From Phlebotomus papatasi (Eukaryota; Arthropoda; Insecta; Diptera; Psychodidae): a stretch of DNA of 64,000 nt. Position numbers and translations under genes: made by a program. The DNA lies in contig NC_077223.1 in the NCBI RefSeq assembly GCF_024763615.1, forward strand, positions 4,278,001 through 4,342,000, given 5' to 3'. The notes below the pieces were generated by a model that saw only the letters and a program-made list of their open reading frames with translations, made no database searches and had not been told where the DNA came from. Of the stretch, positions 1-9,852 are shown piece by piece (the first letter of the stretch is position 1; each line of letters opens with the position of its first letter).

Positions 1-360
1 AAAATTTTACAATTTTTAAAAATTTTACTATTATCCATTTTGTCCGCTTTTCCAAGTGTCCTGATTTACCTATAATAACTTACGCGTTACATATTTTCCG
101 TCACCCTCACCTTTTTTCCGTGAAATACTTTAGGAATCCTAGGTACAAAAAGGTACAAATTCTCATAAATTTTATCATTATTCACTTTATCCTCCTTTCC
201 AAATCCAAATGTTAAGGTTCGACTTTTAAACATTTTTGTCCGCCTTTTGAAAATGTGCGATTTTATAATTTACAGATATTTTTCTTTAATTTATTCAGTT
301 GAACTTATTCTCAAGTGTCCGACTTTTCAAATTTTATCATTTTGGTCCAAAAGTCTATAA
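1..360. repeat. Degenerate AT-rich repeat with a reiterated GTCCG phrase
   Basis: A phrase of the form TGTCCGMYTTTT recurs near 40, 236 and 313, in a background of A/T runs. Subterminal regions of the TA-flanked elements elsewhere in this window show similar short direct repeats, so this may be one end of such an element cut by the window edge. No terminal inverted partner is visible. It is not coding. Confidence 0.3.
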
Positions 361-1876
361 AAGTTTGATCCAAAAATTGAGCACCCCATTTAATTGAATC
401 AGCCAATGCCAAAATGGTTTAATAAACACCTCCAGACCCAAGGTCTTTGTCAGGGAGATGGTCATGCGAAAATTAAAACATTTTCAATCGAAGATAAAAA
501 TCACTGAGAAATATTTTCAATCAAATGGACAAAAATCTCCATTTCAATCAATTAATAAGTCAATAAAAGTCCATGCTACTCTACTGATCAGTAGCTGAGT
601 TTGGATTTGTAATGTCCATCGAATGGAAAATAAGATAATCTCAATTAATTCACGTTATTGCCCACTTTTTTTCATTACACTTCTTCTTTAGCTTTGTAAT
701 CTCACCATCTCCCAAAAACAATTTTTTGTTTTGTTCAATGAACCAAAGTGGCTTCGGTAACATCGTGATTACTATTAAAATTTTATTAAGTCTGTCATAT
801 CTGATCAATGTGCCTTCCAATACGCATTTCTTTTCTCTCTTCCAAAAAGCCTTTATTGCCTTTTTCTGCGCTATAATGCCTATTTAGCGCTTCAAAAGTC
901 CCAAAATGGAAATTATTGTTTGTGATGAAGGAATAGTTTGGAGATGAAAATGGTTGTTTGAGTGATTGGTTTGAAATTCAACCGTAAAAGAAATCATTTA
1001 ACATGTGATTAATGATGGTTATACTTTTTTTGAGAGATTGTTTGATGTCTTTTCACTTATTAATCCCATGTACATTATCTCATATTTTTCTCGCTTGAAC
1101 CGCCAACTCCCAAAAAAAAAAAGACAACCAACCACTTGCGCGCGCATTTTTGAGCTCTGGCATCCACTGATCCGATAAAGTGATAGAAAAATTGCATTTT
1201 CAAGGGGCCTAACTATATAGAGAAATTTCCCGATCTATGAAGTCACGTTTGTCATTGTGATTGGATCGATCTTCAGACTTTTTTTTCGGTAAGTCCGATA
1301 TGCACGAATCAATCGTTGATGATGGAAGTCGTGTCAATTGAAGTGAATCATCAGAATTACCTTCACCTCCATCAGCATCCAGCAAATCCCTCTGATGAGG
1401 TTGGCGCGTACAACCACAATATTGAAAAGTCAGTGAATTGAAACCCGCGATAATTACATTATACGTGCAACAATTTTATTTCAACGTTTTTTTATGCCCC
1501 CTGAATCATACGCCTTTGAACTCTAGTTGTCACTCAAACCATCCATTGACATATTTTTAGCCTAACCACTGATAATCGGATTTTCTGTTCATATAATGGT
1601 GAAAAATAGTACCACACAAAAACCATATCTTATTATCAACATGAATATTAATGCAATATTTCTGTCAATCAACACAAATAGTAATAAATATGTAAAATCT
1701 AATAAATAATGAATGTCTTATAGAAAATATCATAGCAGGAAGTTATGAAAGAAATGCATTTTAGACTAATTTACCAGGTTTTCTAGAGTTATAGAGGTTG
1801 AGTCTTGGATTGAGTTGTTTTATTTATCATAAATTTTATAATTATTATTTGATATAAGTTTGAAAGAAGTCAATTG
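361..1876. other. Unique AT-rich noncoding stretch
   Basis: No open frame of note, no recognisable RNA gene and no paired terminal repeats were found. Poly-A and poly-T runs are scattered through it. Confidence 0.5.
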
Positions 1877-2132
1877 CACTGAGTGAGAGAAATCCGAAAA
1901 AGTTAAAATAACATTCCGGAAATGTTAATTTTACCCTGCAGTATTGATCCAAAATCGGTGTAAATATTATGCTTTTTAGGTGTATTAGTGGTTAAAATTA
2001 TCCTTTTTCATGTTAATTTTACCCTTAAAAAGGTGTAAAATTAACATTAAAAAATGTTGATATATTTTTACACCTAAAAAGTGTTAAATTATGAGGAAAA
2101 AAAGTTAATCGCACCCTATTTTTTTCTCAGTG
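1877..2132 (-). mobile_element. CACTGAG MITE, copy 1
   Basis: The ends are CACTGAG and CTCAGTG. The copy reads in reverse orientation to the 30179, 45977 and 59344 copies, and the internal order of phrases (GTGTAAA, GGTGTATT, ACATTCCGG) is the same. A 4-base TGAG duplication lies just inside the left end. The flanks are TG on both sides, unlike the TA flanks of four of the other copies, so one or both flanks have mutated or the borders have slipped. Nothing is encoded; this is a non-autonomous terminal-inverted-repeat element. Confidence 0.8.
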
Positions 2133-2155
2133 TGGGGACAGTGAAGACGGCGATG

Positions 2156-2250
2156 GCTTCACGATCTTGCGTGTCATCCATGCGCAGGGGCCATGCTAAA
2201 TCTTCTCTGGATTGTTCCAATTGTAGTATATGTTCTTCCGAAGTAAGAAC
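2156..2250 (-). pseudogene. U6: U6 spliceosomal snRNA pseudogene (3'-truncated)
   Basis: The minus strand reads as U6 snRNA from its 5' end at 2250: a GTTCTT..CTTCGG..AGAACATATACTA start, the region before and after the ACAGAGA box, the AGC triad in TTAGCATGGCCCC, and GATGACACGCAAGATCGTGAAGC. About 95 of roughly 106 nt are present. Several changes argue against function. The ACAGAGA box, invariant in functional U6, reads CCAGAGA. There is an extra T in AGATTTAGC. The 3' end diverges after GTGAAGC with no terminal U run. No clear TATA box sits at the expected distance upstream. The 3' end stops 23 bp from the CACTGAG element at 1877-2132. It is most likely a retroposed copy. Confidence 0.85.
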
Positions 2251-3282
2251 GTAAGAAATAAGTCCTTAATAAGTACTTTTTGAGCTCTTAATTGAAAAAT
2301 CTTTTGTGCGAAAGTTGTGACATTAGACAACATAGATGTGAAAAATTGAATAGAGAATGAGATAGACACATGTTAACCATTAGATAGAAAGAGATAAATC
2401 TATCTTACATGTCAGGAAACATAACCTCAAATGTTATTTAATGCGTGTAGTCATTTACTAATTTTTTTTAAATAATTTTCTGATAAATTTATAAACATTG
2501 AGAAGAGAGAACAGATGAGAAGAGGCCCATATTTCAAAGGTATCCAAATTCAAAGATACCAGACTTCCCTTTAATTTTAACTCAAAGCCCTATAGTAAGG
2601 TGCGGTAACCGGATCGTTTTCCGTAGAGTGCTACTTAAACGCTTGTTTTTGGACTGATGAAATTCTTTTTTTACTTCGTCTAATAGAATTATTCACTGTT
2701 TCATTCAGAAACATAATATAAAAAAATATTAAAGAAAATTTATAAAAGGGACAGATAATCCTAACCGGCTTATGTAGGTGAGATTCTTAACGTGAGCTAA
2801 CTCGGAGTGCATGCAAATTCGATTTGGAGCTGAAGTTGGGAGACGCCATTCAGTTATCTTGAATCAAATTCGTGAAATTATACAAATTTTGAATTTAAAC
2901 CAAAATATCAAGGATTTGGATGAACTGACAGAAAAGTGTTATATGGGTGAAATGTAGACCAGAATGTTCTCTATAATTTTGCCGTAGAACTTGAACTCAT
3001 CGATTACTCAGAAGCCAAGATAAGCGAGGTTTTTTGTTTCTTAACTTGTTTTTTCATCCAGAGTTCCCCAAGTAGTCATTTGTTGAACTTCAGCTATATC
3101 AAAGAATTGTTGTATTTTGTGGGATTTTCCATTTAAAACCATATTTTAAGTGTCTTGGTGGAGTAGAGGCAGTCAAATTGGCATCTGAGTGATTTCAAAG
3201 CGTTATTATGGGAAAAATCAATTTTTTCACACTTAAACGGCAAAATCGGAGTGATAGCGTAGTCTGAGTGAAAAATGATGTA

Positions 3283-3494
3283 GGGGAAACTGGGGCACCA
3301 CCAAACACGGGGTAGCTCCAAACACTAATTTTTACTTCTAAACTACTTGGACTATCTCGACCATTTCTTCAGTGGACAAGCATCCCTATAATGCCTAAAA
3401 ATTTCTATAACTATTGTCTTCTCAAGTCGAATATCCGATTAAAAAATCGCAGTGTTTAGTGCTACCCCGTGTTTGGTGGTGCCCCAGTTTCCCC
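3283..3494. mobile_element. 212-bp TA-flanked MITE inside the Helitron-like repeat
   Basis: TA occurs at 3281-3282 and 3495-3496. The inverted ends begin GGGGAAACTGGGGCACCACC and end with its complement, extending about 45 bp. The second Helitron-like copy reads ATGATGTATGGACG at the same place (about 14590-14603), with one TA and no insert. This proves the borders and the TA duplication. Confidence 0.93.
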
Positions 3495-4625
3495 TATGGA
3501 CGAAATGTAGAGACAAATGTGCTCTACAATTATGTTGAAGTAATCATCAAAATCGGTTCAGCGACAGTCGAGATAATTGAGGTTATGTGATATTGAAATT
3601 GGTTTTTCGACTGTGGCGCCCCTGGTGTTGGTCCCACGAAGTTCAAATATTCTAGAAAGTTGTAGCATTTGGTGAGATCTTTCGCTTAAGCCCTCATTCA
3701 TCAAAATCGGTCACATAGAACCGGAGATATGATTTTTTGAATTTCGTGAACTTTGACCCCTCATATCTCCGGTTCTATTGAAACCACAGCGCGCATACGC
3801 ACCATTTTGGAAACGTCCTAGACTGGACTACAACATACTAAAATTTCATTAACTTGCACAATGCCGTTTTTGAGTAAAGTGACTTTGAATTTCGATGAAT
3901 TTTGACGCTATCACAGCGCCACCTATGGTGACTTTTTGAACTTCCATCTGAAAGTGCTCATCGAGACGAAACCAAAAAGGTAAAATTTAGGTCGCTATGT
4001 TAATTAGAACCGGAGATAGAGGCTGGTCAATGTTCGAACTTTGACCCCTTATAGCTCGGGTCAGGGGTTTTAGATCGACTTAAGGTTTTTTTTGTTTGAT
4101 AGGTATAATCAACGGCTACAACATACTAAATTTTCAGCCCGATGCACAATGGAATTTTTGAGTTATTTAACTTTTAAGATTTAAAAATTTTCTTTTTAAA
4201 AAAAGCGCCCCTAGCGGTGGTTTTATGAATTTGCGATGTTAGAAGGGGAAGTGGCATTTTACGAGAGCTTTCCAAAAAGCCCTCACTTTTTAAATTCTGA
4301 CAATTAGAACCGGAGTAATGGCCATTTTAAGAAATTTTTTTTGGACCCTTATAGCTCGGGTCAGGGGGATCGGGGGACCTTAAGTTTGGTATTGATGGAA
4401 AGCTCTAAGGCCCAGCTATAACATACTAAAATTTGAGTCCGCTGAATGCCATAGGGGCGGAGCTATTGAGAAAACAAAAAAAGGGGGGTCTTCAAAATGG
4501 CGGAAGGAGGGGTGGGGGGTGGGGGGTCAATGCACCATGTTGCAATTTTCACCCGATATATAACCTTTGCCGAAAACCGCAAGTCGATATCTTTTTTAGT
4601 TTAGGAGCTATTAAGCGCCAAAGAG

Positions 4626-4669
4626 CGGCCGGCCGGCCGGCCGGCCGGCCAGCCGGCCGGCCGGCCGGG
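4626..4669. repeat. (GGCC)n microsatellite
   Basis: About eleven GGCC units with one interruption (CCAGCC) form an all-G/C self-complementary tract inside AT-rich DNA. The paralog at 15729-15739 has only about two units, so the array grew after the copies separated. The related repeat at 35.95 kb has a GGAC-type tract at the corresponding position. Confidence 0.95.
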
Positions 4670-4861
4670 AACGTAAAATAGCCACATATATATTCGTGAT
4701 CAGGAAGTGGCGAAACACATTTTGGCCAAGTTTGAGGTCGATCGGACGACATGAAATTTTGTTAGGATTATAGTAGGTGAGATTGTTAAGAATCTCACCT
4801 AATAATGATAATACTGAAATAAGTTAACGTTCACAACGTAGACTGTCTGTTCGCTAATTGG

Positions 4862-5206
4862 CTCAAATGGTCTTTTAATTGGATCACTCAGTTTACAAGA
4901 ATATTCTCGACAATTCTGAAACCATTCCGTGAGATGTTCAGCAATTACCACAGTCCTTTGCAATTAGAAGGACTTTGGCTTGCGCATACTGAGCTCTGGA
5001 TGACGCTTAAGAAAATGCCTGAACCAAGCATCTCCAGGCCTTCCATCCGTAAAATAGTTTGGAATTTTGAAGGTCTCGCAGATGATTTTATCCAGAATTT
5101 CTTCCTTGCCAATGGGATACCAACGATCCGCACATCCCAGGATCCACATGATAAGTTATTCTTCTTGTTCTTCTGTAAGTGGCTTGTGGAGTCGTTGTCC
5201 TGCCAT
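4862..5206 (-). pseudogene. Pogo/Tigger-type transposase, N-terminal DNA-binding fragment
   Basis: Translation from the ATG at 5206 gives MAGQRLHKPLTEEQEE, a stop at codon 17, then LIMWILGCADRWYPIGKE and, after a spacer, GRPGDAWFRHFLKRHPELSM, with a second stop at codon 81 (4964-4966). After it, in the same frame, comes VVIAEHLTEWFQN. The order matches the CENP-B/Tc5-type helix-turn-helix of pogo, Tigger and jerky proteins, which carries the GRPG..W...FLKRHPEL signature and a following WF motif. The DDE catalytic domain is absent. The two stops and the deletion make it non-functional. It lies inside the pogo-like element 2593-5315, close to its 5' end. Confidence 0.8.
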
Positions 5207-5322
5207 TGGGGCACTCTTCTAAAAAAAAAAATATATTATTTAAAGTGGATTTTATCTAGTTAGCGCAGTCATAATGATCGATATAGCGAAACGCCCGAAC
5301 TATCGTACTTGACAGTATCTTT

Positions 5323-5730
5323 ACGGCGTTATCACACTTGCACATTAAAATTTTAATGTGATTCACATTAATTGTTGCTTGTGAGCATCCAAATATGTTA
5401 TTTGTGTCTTTGAGTCACTTAATATTTGGGGTTTTTCTATTTATTGATAAAGAAGTGGACTTGGCCTGCAAAAATAAGTTTAAATTTACCTAAAGCATAA
5501 GTATTTTTCACATTAAAAAATTAAAGAGAAAATCTCATTAAATTTTCGCATTAATGCTATAAATCAATTTATATCAAATTTTGCGGGCCAAGTCTACCTT
5601 TTTATCAACAAATAGATCAAATTTTGGATATAAAATGATTCAAACACACAAATTACACATTTGGACTCTCACCAGCGACAATTAATGTGAATCATATTAA
5701 AATTTTAATGTTCATGTGTGATAACGCAGT
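5323..5730. mobile_element. Foldback element with GCGTTATCACAC ends
   Basis: The terminal inverted repeat begins ACGGCGTTATCACAC at the left and its imperfect complement ends at 5730. Similarity runs through the ATTAAAATTTTAATGTGA and CACATTAATTGT segments. The two interior arms are also complementary around AAGTGGACTTGGCC and GGCCAAGTCTACC. Flanking bases are TT and TA. It sits immediately beyond the pogo-like element. No coding sequence is present. Confidence 0.75.
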
Positions 5731-6074
5731 TAGTCCCAAAACTTGTAATCTGGGAATATTATTTTGCCCACAGGTAACCCAAAATTCTGTTAAACCTTTT
5801 CTGTCATGCTCTCAATTTGCGATCCTATAACATAAATGACCAAAAAGTAAGCCAATTTTCAGTACACACTTGTCATTAGTTCCATAAAGTTTTGTTCCAG
5901 ATCAGTTTACATTCTTTTTTCAAAAGGATTTGAGGAGATCATCCGGAAATAGTCAAATCTTGAAAAGAATGTTTGAATACGAACTAATTGACAAACTGGG
6001 AGCAACATAAATACATACTGTTAAGGAAGTAAAAGCGTTTTCACTTTTTTTTTTTTGAAAATAAAGAAAGCCTG

Positions 6075-6239
6075 CATTGGTAAATATAAAAGGATCAAAT
6101 TGATCCAAATTTGATCATTTTGCAAAGGATGGATCACATTTCAAAGTCACATTTATCGTAATTAGGATATATTAGTTTGATCCATCCTTTGCAAAAGGAT
6201 CAAATTTGGATCAATTTCATACTTTTATTTTTACCAATG
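6075..6239. mobile_element. 165-bp foldback element (CATTGGTAAA ends)
   Basis: The arms of about 60 bp pair almost perfectly, with CATTGGTAAATATAAAAGGA on one side and its near complement ending TTTACCAATG. The loop is short. GGATCAAATTTGGATC-type palindromic motifs recur within the arms. No target duplication is obvious. Confidence 0.8.
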
Positions 6240-6492
6240 TGAGGAATTAAAAGAAATGTTTTATAGGGTAAAGTGGTTGATAAATTTAGTACTTCATTTT
6301 TATTTGTATATTTTTAATGCTTTAGTTTTATAATTTGGTTCCTTGTGCTTAAAAATAAATTTTGTACTGTATTTATCAAGAAAAAAGTTGAACATAACTT
6401 GTACCGGCGAATTGTCCAACTTGTAACACTAATTCCAAATTATATCGTTTTACTCTATACCCTCTTGAGCTTAACTACTTAGAAAGTGCATA

Positions 6493-6985
6493 GGCGAAAG
6501 TCCGTAATTAAGTACATAATGAAAATATTTTTCATGTCCTTTATGAAAACTGCTTAATTAAGGGGTTATATCTAGGAGAACGCTTAAAATTAGCAATTCT
6601 TTTTTGTGAATTTTTTGTACTTCTCTAGATAATCTATCATCTCTCTATCTAGCAGTTACCTTGAAAATTTCAAGTCAATCGGATAAAATTACTCCAGTCC
6701 AGTTATACTGCTCGCCGCGAAGCGCCTCAAAAAAAAAAAACATCGACCCTCAGTCCGCTTACTGCTGAGCCGCCATTTTGTATTGAAAATTGAAATAAAA
6801 AATATCTTTGTATTCCTTAAAACATATGCAATAACGCCTGAAAATTTCATGTTGATCGATTGATCAGCAAAGTCACAAAAAAATCAGCAAAAATACCAAT
6901 TTTACGCGTTCTCTTGGATATAACCCCTTAAGGGCTTTCACAAAGACCTTAATTAAGTACTTAGTTTCGCTACTCGCCACAAAGC
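6493..6985. mobile_element. CTTAATTAAG foldback repeat, split by a nested element
   Basis: The halves 6493-6560 and 6929-6985 together align with the reverse complement of 20083-20205: GAAAGT..TTAATTAAG, then ATTTTTCATGTCYTT, then AAAGRCCTTAATYAAGTACTTAG. The 20-kb copy is uninterrupted at the point where 6561-6928 is inserted here, so this is the older element. Confidence 0.6.
6561..6928. mobile_element. 368-bp AGGGGTTATA-ended TA element
   Basis: TA occurs at 6559-6560 and 6929-6930. The ends are AGGGGTTATATCTAGGAGAA and its near complement TTCTCTTGGATATAACCCCT. It interrupts the CTTAATTAAG repeat. The interior carries a GCTCGCCGCGAAGCG patch and a poly-A run. Another element with AGGGGTTA ends lies at 31115-31588. 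Confidence 0.85.
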
Positions 6986-7599
6986 CCTGCTGTCTGTTCT
7001 CTTCACAATAATGTGTTCAGAACTCAAGAAATATTTCTACAGAGTTTCTTAGCTGCACTTTTTTTTTACAAGGATACAGGATTGGAGCGATTTTCTCTCA
7101 ATTTAACATAATACGAAAGAGTGCAGTGCTGAAAAATTATTTAAATTTTCATTTTAGTTGTTCAATTATTTGAGGTATTTTAATGTTGCCTTACTTTATA
7201 CAACTTTCATGTAAATAAAATGTTTATAAATACTACGAAATCAGGTAAAGTCCAAATGGTGCTTGATTAATGTGACCGAAATTTAAAAGTTCAATCCTCA
7301 ACGCGATAATCCAATTTGTTGAGCATTTCCAGTAGAAATGTTGAATTAATTTTAACTTTGTGTAATTCAGTCCGAAAGGGAATTCCTCATTTGAATGCCG
7401 AATTCTTTAACAATTCTCGCAAAAGAACAATTTGAGTTTGAAATTTGATAAGAAATCCATGTTCAACATGAAATATTGCTGGCGAAGAAAGCATTTTCGT
7501 GGTTGATACTCAAGAAGCCATCTGATGAGAATGAAATGAAAATTCTTGGTTTTTTTTCAAACTGTCGACTTTTCCGTCCATGAGCTTGTATTTGTGTTT

Positions 7600-7940
7600 G
7601 CTGTTTGAATTGAAAACGCGACGCATTATTTCCACAGCGACGCTCCGACGTCGATGATGCTGACGCTGAAAACGAGTGTTATTGACCCGGTATCGTCATC
7701 GTCGCCTCCCGACGCCACCCCCTTCGTCGCGGCGTCATTGCGATGACTGCGCGTCTGCGTGTGTGTTTTTGCCCACCCAAAAATACTGCAAGCATCGCGA
7801 CGCATTCAGCGTTTTTGAACACGATGATACTGTCCCCAATGGATTCTCTTCTGAAGTTGCAGGACGGATGTACAAATCCCTGAGTTCATCGACGCTCTCT
7901 CGACGCCTAAGCCGCTCGGTGACATGTACAGAAAATCAAG
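7600..7940. promoter_or_regulatory. GC/CpG-rich island with repeated GACGC motifs
   Basis: This tract is strikingly richer in G+C and CpG than its surroundings. GACGC or GCGTC occurs about eight times between 7619 and 7910, with clusters near 7636-7665, 7707-7735 and 7890-7905. It has no paralog in the window and no transposon ends. It could be a promoter, a first exon or UTR, or an enhancer of a neighbouring gene. Short frames exist on both strands (for example 7676-7954 +) but show no recognisable domain. The function is not established. Confidence 0.3.
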
Positions 7941-7954
7941 AAAATCAGAGATAA

Positions 7955-8827
7955 AAGGATAGGACTTTAATGATTTTTTGCATACTTTTGGTACAAATTC
8001 AGAAGCATTTTTTAATGCAGCGATGCCCATTGAAAGTTGCGGAAAAGTGTCAGGAAAACCCGTCTTCAAATACATGTCCATGTCAATTTCCTCTTCTGTC
8101 CGAATTTTTTTGCAGACTTTGTCCGTGTCAGTAAATAGTAAATTTCTTCAGTGTTATATTTCATGTGTTCAAGATGGAAAGATGTTATACCATATTCAAT
8201 ACTCATAAAAAAGTCCTTACATGAAGATATTGATTTTTTGATTTCTACACAAAGATACATTTTAAACTCAATCACTTTATTTCGGAACGATTTTCAAGAA
8301 GTAAAGGAAAACTCAAAATAATTTTTTCTATTCTGTACAATACGACTCTAATACAGTCAACGCATTTAATCTTTATATATCTGCAAAATTTTAAGTTATT
8401 AATTGTTATAGTTACTATGTCACTCGTTAAAAAATTGTCTGAGATTCTTATTTAACAAAAGTAGTTTAAAAGCTCAACATTCACTCTATTGAAGTCTTTA
8501 CTGTATTTAAAAATAAATAATTATATGACAAACCTAAATATATAATTCTTAATATATTGCATTAAAATTAGACATTTAAAACTTTATTTTTTTATAAACT
8601 TTTAACATAATAATGTTTTTTAAATAAAAAAGTCTGTATAAGAAAAGCGTAACTATGAGTTACTTCTTTTAGACGCAGTATTTATTTTTTCCTGTTTTTT
8701 AGAAGAATAAAATATAATGTATAAACGGGTGTGTCTCTTAGCTTTTAAAAATGCTCAAACTCGTGACTAAGATACCGCCCCCAAAAAAATAGACCCGGAT
8801 CATTTACCAATATTAATAAATCAACAA
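7955..8827. other. Unique AT-rich stretch
   Basis: No supported gene or paired repeat. It becomes very A/T-rich from about 8290 to 8720. Confidence 0.45.
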
Positions 8828-8829
8828 TA

Positions 8830-9852
8830 GGGAAATCCGGAAGTCGTCGGGGAGAAACAATCACTTAGGGAAACACTCAACTATCTCCAGAGCTTTCAGC
8901 TTGGTCTCCAAGCCTTCATCGTCAAGTCTTGCAATATTTCTGTGAGACTCGATCAGGGTTTTGGTCAGGATTATAATCAGGATTATGTCTTTTTCTTCTT
9001 ATTTGGTTTTGAGTGCTAATAAAAAGAGATTCCAGAAAAACCCAATAAGATGAAAAAGACATAAAATTGTACCAAATATTATAAAAAATTGTGAAAAGAC
9101 AGTAGCCGTACTCACTATGGCGTTGTTATCTCGTAATCTCCGTAATCTGTAATCTTGTTACAATTTTCCATTCATAAAATACATTACGAGAACATAACGA
9201 GATAATGGACTCTGGGGTGCGTAATCTTGTAATCTCGTAAAAATTTTATTTTGTTAAGTACTAGCAGCTAACTTCATGCCTTTCCGAAAGCTTTCGGAGC
9301 TTTCAGAAAAAGCTAAAATTGAATGCGAAATGACATAACCTCAGAATTTGTGCAGTGTTTTGGTTTGAGCCGGTCATCAAAAAAAAATTCATAGGGTAAA
9401 AATTGTAATTTCGTAGGAAGTCAATTTTTTACCTGCCTTTCTTCTTAAACATTCACATCCAAAAGATCGCAGTTTGCCTCCTGCTCCAAAAAATTAATTA
9501 AAACGCTGTTTATTGTACTTGCGACTCATTGTGACAACAAACACCAAAATCTAAACAAAAAAACTTAACAAGATTACGAATCGTCAAAGTGACTATTTTG
9601 CCACTCACGATGATGGCCTTAACAGCCCTTTACAGATTACAGACTACAAGATAACAACGCCATAGTGAGTACGGCTAGTGTAAAAATAGTGCCCCCGTTC
9701 CCTCTTATGCCCTGTTATAATCCTGAACAAGCCCCACAGAAAGATTGTAAGACTTTACGATGAAGACTTAGAGACCGAGCCGAAAGCTCTGGAGATATAG
9801 TTGATGTGTTTCTCTGAGTGATTGTTTCTTCCTGACAACTTCCGGATTTCCC
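8830..9852. mobile_element. 1-kb element with long inverted arms
   Basis: TA occurs at 8828-8829 and 9853-9854. The arms of nearly 190 bp begin GGGAAATCCGGAAGTCGTCG and are mirrored at the right end with about 85-90% identity by eye. They include CTCCAGAGCTTTC and TCAGGATTATAA segments. The centre holds a second inverted-repeat element (9105-9675). A direct repeat CAATATTAATAAAT flanks the whole (8809 and 9891). Confidence 0.8.
9105..9675. mobile_element. 571-bp TA element nested in 8830-9852
   Basis: TA occurs at 9103-9104 and 9676-9677. The ends are GCCGTACTCACTATGGCGTT and its complement AACGCCATAGTGAGTACGGC. The inner sequence contains repeated GTAATCTCGTAATCT phrases near the left end. 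No coding sequence is present. Confidence 0.85.

Larger units (their letters stand above)
2748..4802 (+). mobile_element. Helitron-like non-autonomous repeat, copy 1
   Basis: It is nearly identical to 14065-15873 outside one nested insertion. It starts GGGACAGATAATCC and ends in a palindrome (4773-4801: an 11-bp stem TAGGTGAGATT around a 6-base loop) finishing CACCTAA. The motif TAGGTGAGATTCTTAAC also occurs near the 5' end (2774-2790). Comparison with the unoccupied paralog near 30690 shows insertion between A and T without target duplication, with 3' terminal CTAA. These are Helitron properties, although the 5' TC is absent and the hairpin lies closer to the end than usual. No long frame is present. 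Confidence 0.65.
2593..5315 (-). mobile_element. Pogo-like DNA transposon, split by a Helitron-like insertion
   Basis: The left part (2593-2747) and right part (4803-5315) match a continuous element at 30530-31087. Joining them across the 2748-4802 insertion restores collinearity. TA lies at both ends (2591-2592 and 5316-5317). The terminal repeats are imperfect: TAGTAAGGTGCGGTAA at the left, and CTGTCAAGTACGATAGTT (reverse strand) at the right. The right portion carries a minus-strand transposase N-terminal fragment (4862-5206), so the 5' end is at 5315. The catalytic domain is missing, making it a deleted, non-autonomous copy. Confidence 0.7.

Noticed and set aside
2156..2250. U6 as a functional snRNA gene
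   Set aside because: The ACAGAGA box is mutated, the 3' end and U run are missing, and no TATA box sits at the right distance.
4433..4681. Open frame with GRPAGRPA repeats
   Set aside because: It is produced by the GGCC microsatellite; the other copy (15536-15781) lacks the repeats and the frame ends differently.
7676..7954. 92-codon frame in the GC island
   Set aside because: GC-rich sequence has few stop codons; both strands are open there and no family is recognisable.
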